64,000 nucleotides of DNA, taken from contig CBDHFR010000002.1 of the NCBI GenBank assembly GCA_965262665.1, positions 744,001-808,000 on the forward strand, read 5' to 3'. The notes under the pieces were generated by a model, which was not told where the DNA came from, made no database searches, and saw only the letters and a program-made list of their open reading frames with translations. Below are positions 1 to 9,689 of the stretch, one piece after another. Origin of the DNA: CBDBND01 sp965262665. GTDB lineage: Bacteria > Pseudomonadota > Alphaproteobacteria > Rhodospirillales > Rhodospirillaceae. Position 1 is the stretch's first letter, and each line of letters starts with the position of its first letter. Both the position numbers and the translations under genes were made by a program.

Positions 1-1585
1 TCTCAATCATTCCAGAGGTTAAAACCGCTTTGGATGCCTATGTCGGCGCCGGACTGATGGGTGCCACCTTCGACGAACAACTAGGTGGCTTGCAGTTGCC
101 AATGACCATCGGACAAGCCTGCCAAGCTATGCTGTCAGCGGCGAATATTTCCACCACGGCTTATCCATTTCTTACCATCGGTGCTAGCAACATGCTCTCG
201 GCGTTTGGTTGTAATTGGCAAAAGAAAACCTTTCTGGCTCCCATAGTTGAGGGCCGTTTTTTCGGCACCATGTGTTTGTCCGAACCCCAGGCCGGGTCCT
301 CGCTGGCCGACATCATCACCCGTGCCGAGCCAACGGATGACGGGCACTACCGCATCGTCGGGTCGAAGATGTGGATTTCAGGCGGTGATCACGACCTCGC
401 TGAAAACATCATCCACATGGTGCTGCCAAAATTCCCGGAGGCTCGCCAGGCGTCAAGGGTATTTCGTTGTTTGCCGTACCTAAAAAACGGGTGGAGGACG
501 ACGGTACTCTCAGTGATGACAACAATGTGCGATTGGCCGGTCTCAATCACAAAATGGGGTATCGCGGCACCGTAAATGCGCTGCTGAATTTCGGTGAAAG
601 CGGGGAAACGCGCGGTTTTCTCGTCGGTGAACCGCACAAAGGACTGTCCTACATGTTTCATATGAGGAATGAAGCGCGTATCGGTGTGGGATTAGGCGCA
701 GCGGCCATTGGCTATGCCGGTTATCAGGCTAGCCTGAGTTACGCCAAGGTCAGACCGCAAGGGCGCCACCCAGACGTTAAAGATCCGAATAGTAAGCCGG
801 TGCCGATCATCGAGCACGCTGACGTTAAGCGCCTGTTGTTGTCGCAAAAAGCCGCCGTCGAAGGGGGGTTATGCCTGGTTCTGTATTGCGCCCGACTGGT
901 CGATGAACTAAAGGTCGCTCGAGATCAAGCGGAACGCAAACGCATCACACTGTTGCTTGATATTCTCACACTTGTTGCCAAATCCTGGCCGTCGGAATTT
1001 TGTCTTGAGGCCAACAAGCATGCGATCCAGGCCTTGGGAGGGTATGGGTACACCCGTGACTATCCGGTGGAGCGGCTTTACCGCGACAATCGCCTCAACG
1101 CTATTCATGAAGGCACCCACGGCATTCAAGGCCTAGATCTTCTCGGGCGTAAAGTGGTGATGGAAGACAGCGCGGCAATCGCTGTGTTTGAGGAGGAAAT
1201 TCGAAGAACCATCCACGACGCACGTGAAATTGAGTCCATCAAGTCTTTTGCATCGGATTTAGAAACTGCCTTGGACCGGTTTAAGTTAACACCCGCGCGC
1301 CTTGTTGCGGCACGGTCTGAAAATCTGCGCCTCGCACTCGCCGATGCCACTTTGTATCTCGACACTTTTGGACATGTGGTGATCGCCTGGATGTGGCTCA
1401 AGCAGGCCTGTGTCGCAGCCAAGGCGGAGTCCATCAGTGGTGAGGCGGATGCCTCGTTCTATGCCGGCAAACTGTCCGCCTGCCAATTCTTCTATCGCCG
1501 GGAATTGCCCAAGGTCCACTCGCAAGCGGATTTATTGGACCGCTTGGATGACACGGCGACTGCAATGGACGTCGACGCGTTCTAA
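1..1585 (+). pseudogene. Acyl-CoA dehydrogenase (long DmdC-like form), window-truncated and frameshifted
   Basis: The gene enters from the left edge (open from base 3) and is open to about base 424. It then continues in another frame to the stop at 1583-1585. The upstream frame has the dehydrogenase motif CLSEPQAGSS (about 273-302) and GSKMWISGGDHD; the downstream frame has QALGGYGYTRDYPVE (about 1028-1072) and EGTHGIQGLDLLGRKV (about 1109). Members are FAD enzymes that oxidise acyl-CoA thioesters, and the long C-terminal extension fits the roughly 600-residue DmdC/FadE-like group. The frames join if one G is restored after CTG at 423-425, so the lesion is a one-base deletion in a former GG. 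Substrate is unknown. A sequencing error could mimic this lesion, but neighbouring genes are also broken. Confidence 0.85.
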
Positions 1586-2361
1586 GTTTTTCTGGTTCCG
1601 ACCGAACGTGATAGCGTGGATCACCGTTTGAGGAGGGACCCATGAGTATTGCGCTTCGGGCTTCACTTATTTTGATTGGCGTAGTTGTCGGCGGCATTGC
1701 CTCAGCGGGGGAATGGTTACCCTCGGGCACACCGGAAAAACACGGCTTTTCAATTGATCGCCTCACCCGTCTGTCAGACGCCATGCAGGCTCATGTTGAT
1801 GCTGGTGAGATGCCTGGCGCACTCATGATCATCGCCAGCCAAGGTGAAGTCATCTATCGCGAAAGCGTAGGCTTCCGTGATTTGGAGTCACAGAAACCGG
1901 TTACCCCGGATACGGTGTATCGCATTTATTCGATGACCAAACCAGTCACCAGTGTTGCGGCCATGATGCTGGTGGAGGAAGGCAAACTCCGCCTGAGCGA
2001 TCCAGTGTTTCAGTACATTCCAGCCTTTCGCAATCTCACCGTCTATCAAGATGGACAGCTCGCAAATATGAAGACAGAGCCGATTGAGCAGCCGATTACC
2101 GTCCATCATCTTCTGACCCACACGTCGGGCCTGACCTATCCCTTGTTTGGACGAACGCCCGTTCATATTCTGTATGATCAGCGCAACATCCGACTGCGGG
2201 CAAAAAACTCCGTCGAAGACTTCATTCAAGACGTTGCGGCTGTCCCACTGGTCCGCAATCCGGGTGAAGCTTGGGAATACAGCATTGCCACCGATGTACT
2301 GGGCTACGTCGTCGAGCAGGTGTCCGGCATACCGCTAGCCGAATTTGTACAGGCCCGGATC

Positions 2362-3444
2362 CTAGTGGATTGATTCCAACGTTTGGAACCCTCTGTTTCG
2401 TGCGGCGATGATATGATCGGGGTCGGCTTTCCAGATCAAGGGTTTTGGGTTTGCGTCATTGTATTCGCGGACAAAGCGGTTGATGGCGGCCTGAAGGTCG
2501 ACGACGGATTGGAAGACGCCACACTTGAGCCCGCGCCGCGTGAGTTTGGCGAAGAAGCCCTCGACGGCATTGAGCCACGAGCACGAGGTCGGCGTGAAGT
2601 GGAAGGTCCAGCGTGGATGGCGGGCGAGCCAGGCGCGGACCTTGTCCTTCTTGTGCGCAGCGTAGTTGTCGAGGATGACGTGGACGGCCTTGTCCGTCGG
2701 CACCTCGCGCTCGATGCGGTTGAGGAAGCGGATGAACTCCTGATGGCGGTGGCGCTGCATGTTCTGTGCGATGACCGTACCGTCCAGCACGTTGAGCGCG
2801 GCGAACAGCGTCGTCGTGCCATGCCGTTTGTAATCATAGGTCATCGTACCGGCGCGGCCCTTCTTCATCGGCAGGCCGGGTTGGGTGCGGTCGAGAGCCT
2901 GGATCTGCGACTTCTCATCAACCGACAGCACCACGGCATGGGCCGGCGGGTCGACATACAAGCCGACGATATCCGTGAGCTTCTCGGCAAAGGCGGGATC
3001 ATTGGAGAGCTTGAAGTGCCGCCAGCGGTGCGGGCTGAGGCCATGGGCCTTCCAGATCGCCTGGACCGCCGCCGCCGCGACGCCAGCAACCTTCGCCATC
3101 GCGCGCAGCGTCCAGTGGGTCGCCTCGTGCGGCGGCGCTTGCTGGGTCAGGCGGACGATCTCGGCGACGCGCTCCGGCGGGATCGGCGCTTTGCCAGGCG
3201 GACGGGACTTGTCGCGAAGCAAGCCGTTGACACCCTCGTGCATGAACCGCTCCTGCCAGCGCCACACGCAGGTCTTGGACTTGCCGGTCGCGCGCATGAT
3301 CGCCGAAGTGCCGAGCCCCGCGTCGGTCTTCAGGATGATCCGCGCCCGCCAGAGGTGTTTCTGCGCGCTCTTCGGGTCCGCGACGATCGCTTGCAATCGC
3401 TGACGGTCGCCAGACGTGACAGTAAAATGGATGCCGGTACGCAT
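2362..3444 (-). CDS. IS630-family transposase, intact
   Basis: A 360-residue DDE transposase if started at ATG 3444 (MRTGIHFTV, the usual start in relatives); ATG 3459 is an alternative. The N-terminal helix-turn-helix region includes GTSAIMRATGKSKTCVWRWQ. The catalytic acidic residues are visible in VLSVDEKSQIQALD, HVILDNYAAHK and TSCSWLNAVEGFF. Length is normal for the family and no lesion is seen. The stop codon uses the C of the CTAG target next to the element. This is the only full-length IS630 transposase in the window, so it could act in trans on the deleted copy at 42 kb. Confidence 0.92.
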   Translation of the reverse strand: MRTGIHFTVTSGDRQRLQAIVADPKSAQKHLWRARIILKTDAGLGTSAIMRATGKSKTCVWRWQERFMHEGVNGLLRDKSRPPGKAPIPPERVAEIVRLTQQAPPHEATHWTLRAMAKVAGVAAAAVQAIWKAHGLSPHRWRHFKLSNDPAFAEKLTDIVGLYVDPPAHAVVLSVDEKSQIQALDRTQPGLPMKKGRAGTMTYDYKRHGTTTLFAALNVLDGTVIAQNMQRHRHQEFIRFLNRIEREVPTDKAVHVILDNYAAHKKDKVRAWLARHPRWTFHFTPTSCSWLNAVEGFFAKLTRRGLKCGVFQSVVDLQAAINRFVREYNDANPKPLIWKADPDHIIAARNRGFQTLESIH

Positions 3445-3515
3445 CGCACAGACTCGCATGACACCGCACAATACGGAATCCCAAAGCGGACTCTTTCGTT
3501 CCGGTCAATCCGCTA
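2363..3515 (-). mobile_element. IS630-family element A, copy 1 (complete)
   Basis: The element is 1153 bp counting the duplicated TA at both ends. Terminal repeats begin TAGTGGATTGA at both ends and diverge slightly inward. Removing it restores the hydrolase frame exactly, which fixes the boundaries. The target reads CTAG, with TA duplicated as expected for IS630. It carries one complete transposase gene on the minus strand. A second copy with a 495-bp internal deletion lies at 41978-42635. Confidence 0.92.
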
Positions 3516-4053
3516 GATCCCCTGGGTATGGATGAAACCGCTTTCTATGTGCGGGAGTCCCAATTGGATCGTTTCGCTACGGTCTATGCGGTTACGCCTG
3601 ACGGCCTTGTTGCAGAAGACAAACCTCAAACCAGCGGCTTTCGTGACCCTGAACGTCCCGCGTCCGGTGGTGGGGTTTGATCTCAACCGCTGCCGACTAC
3701 CTACTGTTTGCTCAAATGCTTCTCAATGGCGGGGAATTGAACGGCGTGCGTCTACTCAGTCCACGCATAATAGAGTCCATGCGTCAAAACCATATGCAGC
3801 CTGGTATGTATTCGGCGCCGGGTGGGGGATTCGGACTCGGGTTCGGCATCGATTTGGACCCGGCGCTCAAAGGCGTGCTTGGCGCGCCTGGGACTTACTA
3901 TTGGTCAGGTGCTGCCCGAACGCATTTTTGGATCGATCCCGTCAATCAGATCATCGGCATGTTTTTCACTCAGATGGAACCGTTCAATACGGTCTACGAT
4001 GAGGAAATGCGCAATCTGGTCTACCAAGCGATGATTGAGTGAATTTCGCCGGT

Positions 4054-4845
4054 TTAGCTTTCCGGCGCCAACCTTGCGACATCCTGCCGCCAGTCATAAC
4101 TGGGCGGACCACCATCGTTAAGTAAGGCGAAAGACTTTCCGCGCAGCACTGGCTCGCGCAAACTGGCGATCGCCACGGTGGCAATATCGCCAATATCCAC
4201 ATTGCGCTTGGCCATAGGCAACTTGATATAATCTTGCCGTCTCATGGCCCGGATGGCTTGTGTTCCGCCAGGTCTGTCGATCAGGCCCGCTGGACCGATA
4301 ATCGTAAAGGGTAGGCCGCTCGCTTTAAGTCGATCTTCCGCTTTTGTTTTCCAGCATCCGACATAGCCGAACACCGGTATTTTGGTTTGATCACGGGCTG
4401 GGCCGGAGGAACCCGAGGATACCAATACAAAGTATTTGGCATCTTGTAAGAAGGCGGTGTCGATGAGATGGCGCACACCCAGATAGTCGACAAACTGCCC
4501 GCCGTTCGGTCCGGCGAACTCCGTATAGCCGATGGCACAAAAAACCGCGTCCATATCTTGCAGGGCTTTGGCAACATCAAGGGGATTGCGCACGTCACAA
4601 GCGATCCATTCGACGGCATCGCCGAAGCGGTCCTGGGCGCGATTGGGATTGCGCGTTAGCCCACGCACACGGTATCCCGCGTCCAACGCTTACGCGACTA
4701 TGCGACGTCCCGTCCGTCCCGTCGCACCGGCAACAGCCACTGTTTGAATAGCGGAGTTCTGGGCATAGACGGCCGGCGCATACGCGACGCCGCACAAAGC
4801 CGTCAACAGCACAGTCCGGCGTGTAAGGGTAGAGGTGTTAGTCAT
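4054..4845 (-). pseudogene. Exported NAD(P)-binding (NmrA/SDR-like) protein with in-frame stop
   Basis: From ATG 4845 the frame encodes an N-terminal hydrophobic export-type segment (TRRTVLLTALCGVAYAPAVY), then the Rossmann glycine motif VAVAGATGRTGRRIV. Codon 52 is TAA (4690-4692), and the same frame continues ALDAGYRVRGLTRNP to 4054. The distal part has FVLVSSGSSG and GLPFTIIGPAGLIDRPGG, as in atypical short-chain reductases. A single substitution in a CAA or GAA codon explains the stop. A TTG just after the stop could allow reinitiation, but the product would lack the glycine motif. It is a paralogue of the intact gene at 6140-6865. Confidence 0.8.
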
Positions 4846-4863
4846 CAAGGGTTGAACTCACAG

Positions 4864-5223
4864 CTATGTCGGCAATCGATGGCAAGTGGCGAGACCTCCG
4901 GCGGTCAGTTCAGCCTCTTCGGAGAAACCAATTTGGAAGACCCATTGGTCTAAGGTCGGCCAATAGTCGAGTAACACATGGGTGGCTTGGCTCAAGGTAC
5001 AAAACCATCCTTCCGTCCAGGCAAGGGACACGGTCTGGCCGCGCATACCTTGACTGGTGAGAAAAAACCGTCTGATGGGTGAGTCTTCATCGTCGAGGGA
5101 ATCGATTTCCGCAAGCGCCGGAAGATCGAGCGGCATGGGTATGGTCTTGCGCTCCTTTTCGTCCGATGCATCTTATACCTGTGTCATCTCCGATCCCGCT
5201 ATCAATGCAAAAATGAAGATCAC
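4864..5223 (-). pseudogene. Small exported or anchored protein with early in-frame stop
   Basis: No family recognised. A GTG at 5223 lies eight bases after AAAGGAG and opens a hydrophobic leader (IFIFALIAGSEMTQV). Codon 17 is TAA (5173-5175), and the frame continues as an acidic, tryptophan-rich 90-residue segment ending at 4864, with WTEGWFC and LLDYWPTLDQWVF. The simplest reading is a CAA to TAA mutation in a roughly 119-residue lipoprotein-like or secreted protein. The alternative is an intact cytoplasmic 90-residue protein starting at 5136 (MPLDLPALAE). It shares strand and neighbourhood with the broken NAD(P)-binding gene. Confidence 0.4.
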
Positions 5224-5411
5224 CCAAACCACTCCTTTGACGTTGTATCCACTGTGCCTACTGGCCACGCTGTGGTCTCCCTTCTCCTGCGGAATTGGCT
5301 TAGACGCTAGACAATTCAACCCTCAGGGTAAAGGCATAGACGCTCGACTTTAGCCCAGGAAACAGCCAAAATCCCGCCCTTCAACAGCCATCGAAGCCTA
5401 CGGAGAGACCG

Positions 5412-6134
5412 GTGAGTCTGAAGAAACGCATTCTGTTTTTCATCGTCGGGATTGCTTTGGCGATCCTGACGTTCAACATCCTTTTCCCGGCCGCCGCTCA
5501 AACAGAATCGGATAACGATCGCATCCTCTCCGCGCTTAAGACCTGGATTAACGGTCGGTATGACAGCTCGGAACAAGTTGAAAGTGACCTTGAAAATGAG
5601 GTGCCAGACAATCGGCAACATCGTTTGATGCACCAGGTGTTTTATCCGGTGGAAGTTCCGTTTCTGGATGGTGTGGTGATCTATCAACAGGCCTCCACCG
5701 ACGGGTCTGATGATCCCGATTGGGTCGTTCGCCGTGGCCTGCTTCATTTCTTTGTTCACCCGGACACCGGTCTGGTTCATCAGCGGGAGTTATCGTTTAA
5801 AGACGAGGAAAGCATCGTCAACGTTCACCGTGATCCATCACAGCTTGAAGGGTTGACCCTTGATGACCTGACATGGAGCGAAGACTGCGATTTTAAACTG
5901 ACGATGGAAGCGGACGGCATGGCTGTTTCCGGACCAATGGACTTCGGCCCATGCCGGTTGTTCAACGACGGCCTTGGTAAGGAAATGATTGCCGACGACA
6001 AGATTCGCATTACACCAAACGAATTCTGGTTCTTGGGCCGTTATGTCGATGAAGACGGTAACATCATGTGGGGTACGGAAAGCGACGAGTTAAACAAACT
6101 CAAGCGCGTCAGTGACCTTGGAGAAGATGGATAA
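5412..6134 (+). CDS. CpcT/CpeT-like secreted or anchored protein
   Basis: GTG start at 5412 after GGAGAG; 240 residues. Residues 5-30 form a hydrophobic segment ending AAAQ, which suggests export or membrane anchoring. The body resembles the CpcT/CpeT chromophore-lyase-like barrel family: a paired-residue region MHQVFYPVEVPFLDGVVIYQQ, then CDFKLTMEADG, GPCRLF and DEDGNIMWGTESDELNKLKRV. In cyanobacteria CpcT attaches bilins to phycobiliproteins. Non-cyanobacterial homologues have no established role, so a lyase function should not be assumed. It ends five bases before the next gene, suggesting co-transcription. Confidence 0.6.
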   Translation: MSLKKRILFFIVGIALAILTFNILFPAAAQTESDNDRILSALKTWINGRYDSSEQVESDLENEVPDNRQHRLMHQVFYPVEVPFLDGVVIYQQASTDGSDDPDWVVRRGLLHFFVHPDTGLVHQRELSFKDEESIVNVHRDPSQLEGLTLDDLTWSEDCDFKLTMEADGMAVSGPMDFGPCRLFNDGLGKEMIADDKIRITPNEFWFLGRYVDEDGNIMWGTESDELNKLKRVSDLGEDG

Positions 6135-6139
6135 GTGTT

Positions 6140-6865
6140 ATGACGGTCTTACGGTATGTTTTTTTAAGTGTTTTACTCACGTTTCATGTTTCCGCCTTCA
6201 CTCAAGATGAATCCAGCATGACCGAGATGGCGGTTGAGCCACCAAACGGAATTCTCGTTTTTGGCGGCACGCGCGCCACCGGCCTGGAGGTGGTCAAGAT
6301 TTTGGCTGGCCGCGGCGAAGATGTGACAGCTTTTGTCCGTCCCACCTCAGATGTTTCGCAATTAAAACCCCTCGGCGTGACTTTGTTCACCGGCGATGCC
6401 TTGGAAGCTGACTCCGTGAAAGCCGCGTTCGAATCCGGCTCCTATCGCGCCGTCATCAGTTCTCTCGGTAGTCGTACCGGCGACAATCCTGTTGACGACG
6501 TGGGCAATATCAACGTGGCCGAGGCGGCCAAGGCGACCGGTGTTGATCGTATGCTCATGGTGAGTTCCATTGGCGCCGGTGAAAGTCGAACGGCGATACC
6601 CTTTTTTGTCCGTTGGATTCTCGGTTCGGCATTGGAGAGAAAGACAAGGGCTGAAAATCATATTACGGCAAGCGGTTTGAACTACACCATCATTCGACCC
6701 GGCGGGTTGGGTGACGGACCAGCCACGGGAACCGGTGTTTTGAACGACGATCAACAAAGTTTTGAATGGGGTCGGATCCCGCGCACGGAAGTCGCCCGCC
6801 TTTTGGTGCAGGCCCTTGATGATCCCAATGCAGCGAACACTTATCATGTGTTTCCCGGAGACTAA
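6140..6865 (+). CDS. NAD(P)-binding NmrA/atypical-SDR protein with N-terminal leader
   Basis: 241 residues from ATG 6140. Residues 1-21 are hydrophobic (YVFLSVLLTFHVSAF), so the protein is probably exported or anchored, as in the broken paralogue at 4054-4845. The Rossmann motif ILVFGGTRATGLEVVKIL sits near residue 38; VDRMLMVSSIGAG and LNYTIIRPGGLGDGP follow, typical of SDR a5/NmrA-like proteins that bind NAD(P) and often lack the full catalytic tetrad. It directly follows the CpcT-like gene and precedes a broken membrane-protein gene by 15 bases, so the three probably formed an operon. Substrate unknown. Confidence 0.8.
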   Translation: MTVLRYVFLSVLLTFHVSAFTQDESSMTEMAVEPPNGILVFGGTRATGLEVVKILAGRGEDVTAFVRPTSDVSQLKPLGVTLFTGDALEADSVKAAFESGSYRAVISSLGSRTGDNPVDDVGNINVAEAAKATGVDRMLMVSSIGAGESRTAIPFFVRWILGSALERKTRAENHITASGLNYTIIRPGGLGDGPATGTGVLNDDQQSFEWGRIPRTEVARLLVQALDDPNAANTYHVFPGD

Positions 6866-6879
6866 CGACTGAGAGACCT

Positions 6880-7779
6880 ATGGCCGATACCCTCACATCT
6901 GACGCGGATCGGACAATATGGTAGCGGTATTACCGCCCGCCGTTTATCGGCATCATCGCATTGTTCGCCGGTCTTCTGGCCTTGCCCTTAGCCCGTGCCT
7001 TTGTCATCGCGGTGCGGGATCTTATCGGCTACGAAAATGCAGGCGGACTGTTTCTTAGCATCGGAGCCTTAGCGGCGATCCTTCTCCTTGTCGGAACCAA
7101 ACGCAATGAAGAGGTGAGTGGCACACTGCTCGGTTTTGTCGCTGGCATGTTGATCTGGATTGGTTGGGCGTCCTATTCCTTCAAGTTCAATGAAGTATCT
7201 TTGGGATTGCCCATGCCGGAAGTGGCGCCCGGCGTAGTGTGGCCGGCGCATCTGCTCTACATTAAGGGGTCGTTCGGCATCTGTGTGGCGACGCTGCTGT
7301 TTTTTGTGTTCAACAAGAACAGCCAATGTAATGCGTTTCGCTGGATTCAGAAAACCGGCCGGCTCAATCTCGGCGACCCGGGGCCAGGGCAGGGGCGTAA
7401 CTACTGCCGCATTACCTTCCTTGAAACACTGTATGTGACCTGGTTCCTTTACGGTGCGTCTTTGTTTCTCGGTGACGGACGGTTTCTCGGCTACGGACAT
7501 CCCGTGACCTACGGCATAGCGGCCTTGTTAACCGTTTGGGGCTGTTACCTGCTGTGGCGCCTGATGAAGTTCACACGCGTGATGGCGGCCATTCGTTACG
7601 CCATTCCAACCAAAGCCATTTTTTGGATTCCCTTTGGCGAACTGGCGCCGCGATACGGGTATTACGACGAAGTCTGGCTCAAGCCCGTAGAGTACTCGGC
7701 AGCCATGTGGACCGTGCTCGTCGTTTTTGTGTTAATTTTTCTGGCCACCGGTTTTCTACCTCAGCGCCGGCAACACTGA
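6880..7779 (+). pseudogene. Multi-pass membrane protein with in-frame TAG at codon 15
   Basis: ATG 6880 follows GAGAGACC. Codons 1-14 read MADTLTSDADRTIW, codon 15 is TAG (6922-6924), and the same frame then runs RYYRPPFIGIIALF to the stop at 7779. The full reading is 299 residues with about seven hydrophobic segments. TGG to TAG is the simplest change, as WW before RYY is natural. TTG codons after the stop (6958 on) could allow reinitiation, so some function may persist. No family recognised. The gene is convergent with the thiolase gene, with only nine bases between the stops. Confidence 0.7.
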
Positions 7780-7788
7780 TGGCCAGAT

Positions 7789-8988
7789 TTAAGACGCAGC
7801 GGGCAGGTTTTCAATGATGCCGGCAATCCCCTGACCACCACCGATGCACATGGTGATTAACGCATAACGGCCGTTTGTCCGTTTCAATTCATACATCGCC
7901 TTGATGGTGAGGATGGCGCCAGTTGCTCCGACCGGATGTCCGAGAGCGATGGCCCCTCCGTTGGGATTGGTTTTCTCACTCGGAAATCCAAGTTCTTGGG
8001 CGACAGCACAAGCCTGCGCGGCAAAGGCTTCGTTTGATTCGATGACATCCATGTCTTCAATCGAGAGCCCTGTTTTATCCAGTAGCCGCGTTACGGCCGG
8101 AACCGGACCGATCCCCATTTCCGACGGATCGACCGCCGCATGGGCATAGCCCACCAGCCGGGCCATGGGCGTAACATTGGACTTCTCAGCTGTTTCTCCG
8201 TTCATCAGCACCAATGCAGCTGCGCCATCGTTGATACCGGACGCATTGCCCGGCGTGACGGAGCCGTTTTTTTTGAATGCGGGACGAAGCCCACCTAAGC
8301 CATCCATCGTCACATCGGCGCGTATGTGCTCGTCTTGATCGAAGACGATGATGTCACGCTTGTGTTTGATTTCGATCGGTAGAATCTGATCCTCAAACCG
8401 GCCGTCGGATTGGGCAGCCGCTGCCTTCTTTTGACTGTCGAGGGCAAACTGATCTTGGGTGGTGCGGTCAATGTTCCATTTCGCAGCGACATTTTCCGCG
8501 GTAATGCCCATGTGCCCGTTGCCAAAAGGATCATTAAGGGTGCCGATCAAGGTATCGACCATGGTGGCATCACCCATTTTCTGGCCCCACCGCTGTGCCG
8601 GAACCAAGTAGGGAGACCGGCTCATGCTTTCCGCGCCACCGGCCACGGCCGTTTCTACATCGCCGAGAAGAATCTGCTGAGCCGCCGAGACGATGGCTTG
8701 AAAACCGCTGCCGCACAGACGATTGACCGTTACCGCCGAAGTTTCGATGGGTAGGCCGCCCTCAATGGCGGCTACCCGGGCCAGGTACGGGTCTCGGGTG
8801 TCGGTCTGGGTCACGTTGCCGAATACACAGGATTCAACGGATGCCGGATCGACATCGGCGCGATTCACTGCTTCACGCACACACGCCGCACCCAACGCGG
8901 TGGGTGGGTGGTCTTTTAAGCTTCCGCCAAAGGTGCCAATGGCAGTGCGCACTCCGGAAACGATGACAACGTCACGGCCGTTTTGCAT
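7789..8988 (-). CDS. Acetyl-CoA C-acyltransferase (beta-ketothiolase)
   Basis: 399 residues, normal for a thiolase. The acyl-accepting cysteine is C92 in NRLCGSGFQAI; GGAESMSRSPY follows, then the C-terminal GGAIALGHPVGATG (active histidine) and TMCIGGGQG (second catalytic cysteine). The enzyme either condenses two acyl-CoAs or cleaves 3-ketoacyl-CoA, feeding beta-oxidation or polyhydroxyalkanoate and ketone-body routes; the sequence alone does not decide between PhaA/AtoB and BktB-type specificity. The nearby acyl-CoA dehydrogenase pseudogene would once have fitted a fatty-acid pathway. Appears intact. Confidence 0.93.
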   Translation of the reverse strand: MQNGRDVVIVSGVRTAIGTFGGSLKDHPPTALGAACVREAVNRADVDPASVESCVFGNVTQTDTRDPYLARVAAIEGGLPIETSAVTVNRLCGSGFQAIVSAAQQILLGDVETAVAGGAESMSRSPYLVPAQRWGQKMGDATMVDTLIGTLNDPFGNGHMGITAENVAAKWNIDRTTQDQFALDSQKKAAAAQSDGRFEDQILPIEIKHKRDIIVFDQDEHIRADVTMDGLGGLRPAFKKNGSVTPGNASGINDGAAALVLMNGETAEKSNVTPMARLVGYAHAAVDPSEMGIGPVPAVTRLLDKTGLSIEDMDVIESNEAFAAQACAVAQELGFPSEKTNPNGGAIALGHPVGATGAILTIKAMYELKRTNGRYALITMCIGGGQGIAGIIENLPAAS

Positions 8989-9026
8989 CTATGGTCTCCT
9001 TTTTTATCACCATCACTGAGTCATAG

Positions 9027-9058
9027 AAAAAGGGCTCAAGCGTCATGGCTCAAGCCCT
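9027..9058 (-). terminator. Rho-independent terminator of the tRNA-Asp transcript
   Basis: On the minus strand an 11-bp stem (AGGGCTTGAGC with GCTTGAGCCCT, two G-U pairs) with a six-base loop is followed by a run of T. It lies nine bases past the tRNA 3' end. Confidence 0.75.
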
Positions 9059-9066
9059 AGCACAAA

Positions 9067-9143
<77 letters not shown>

Positions 9144-9281
9144 CGGGTGTGCAACCGCAATCTCGGCCATAAGGGGGCGGCCACCCTGCGGAAGGAGCGG
9201 GGTTGTAACAGGCCTGAACCAGGCGTGCAAGAGGGCCGGAATTGGCCTGTTCTTGGGTCAAAATGGGGGGGAAGACGAGTC

Positions 9282-9689
9282 TTAATCGGTGGGTTTGAGT
9301 TGCTTTTTTTTGCTCCACACCAGGACCAGGACGAGTCCTAAGCACGCCCCCAACGCGTTTGCTAAGCCATCCATGACATCGGCATAACGTCCTGGTGACA
9401 GCATCTGACCCAATTCAATCAATCCGCCGTAACACGTTGCCAATAACCAGATACGAATATTGGCTATCGCGGGCCCCGAAAGTCTGGCGAGGCCAGCGAG
9501 AATGGCAAAAGCGATGACATGATCCACTTTGTCCCACATCCCACTAGCAACCGCGAGATTTGACGGCAGCAAAGAAAAAACTGCGATTGCTGCGGCCCAA
9601 ATCACAGCCACAGCTCTAAAAACCGTTATTTTCTGAGTCTTTTTGTCGAACTTGAGAAGCGATATTAGGTTCACGATAAAATTAGCCAT
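9282..9689 (-). CDS. VanZ-like membrane protein
   Basis: 135 residues from ATG 9689. Four hydrophobic segments, with the VanZ-family signatures WDKVDHVIAFAILA and ELGQMLSPGRYADVMDGLANALGA. VanZ-type proteins are small integral membrane proteins; VanZ itself gives low-level teicoplanin resistance, but most homologues have no known role, so resistance should not be inferred. It is transcribed on its own, with AT-rich DNA upstream (9690-9790) consistent with a promoter shared with the divergent histidine kinase gene. Confidence 0.8.
   Translation of the reverse strand: MANFIVNLISLLKFDKKTQKITVFRAVAVIWAAAIAVFSLLPSNLAVASGMWDKVDHVIAFAILAGLARLSGPAIANIRIWLLATCYGGLIELGQMLSPGRYADVMDGLANALGACLGLVLVLVWSKKKQLKPTD

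Larger units (their letters stand above)
1642..4042 (+). pseudogene. Serine hydrolase (beta-lactamase/esterase fold), split by IS630 and frameshifted
   Basis: ATG at 1642 follows a strong ribosome site (GAGGAGGG). Residues 1-22 look like a signal peptide, so the product was probably exported. The class C beta-lactamase/EstB-type nucleophile motif S-M-T-K lies at residues 97-100, followed by HHLLTHTSGL and EYSIATD. The reading frame is cut at 2363 by an IS630 element and resumes exactly at 3516 (RIL joined to DPLGMDET), with only TA duplicated. A second lesion near 3670-3675 removes one G from a G run, shifting GGG into a stop; the true frame resumes at ISTAADYLLFAQML (3677) and ends at 4042. 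Two independent lesions make this a pseudogene. Family members cleave esters or beta-lactams; substrate unknown. Confidence 0.9.

Noticed and set aside
2383..3516. 377-codon plus-strand ORF inside IS630 A
   Set aside because: It is antisense to the intact transposase, arginine and aspartate rich, and has no family features; a GC-rich shadow.
6961..7779. Intact membrane protein starting at TTG 6961
   Set aside because: The upstream ATG with ribosome site and in-frame sequence, broken only by one TAG, explains the data better; reinitiation is not excluded.
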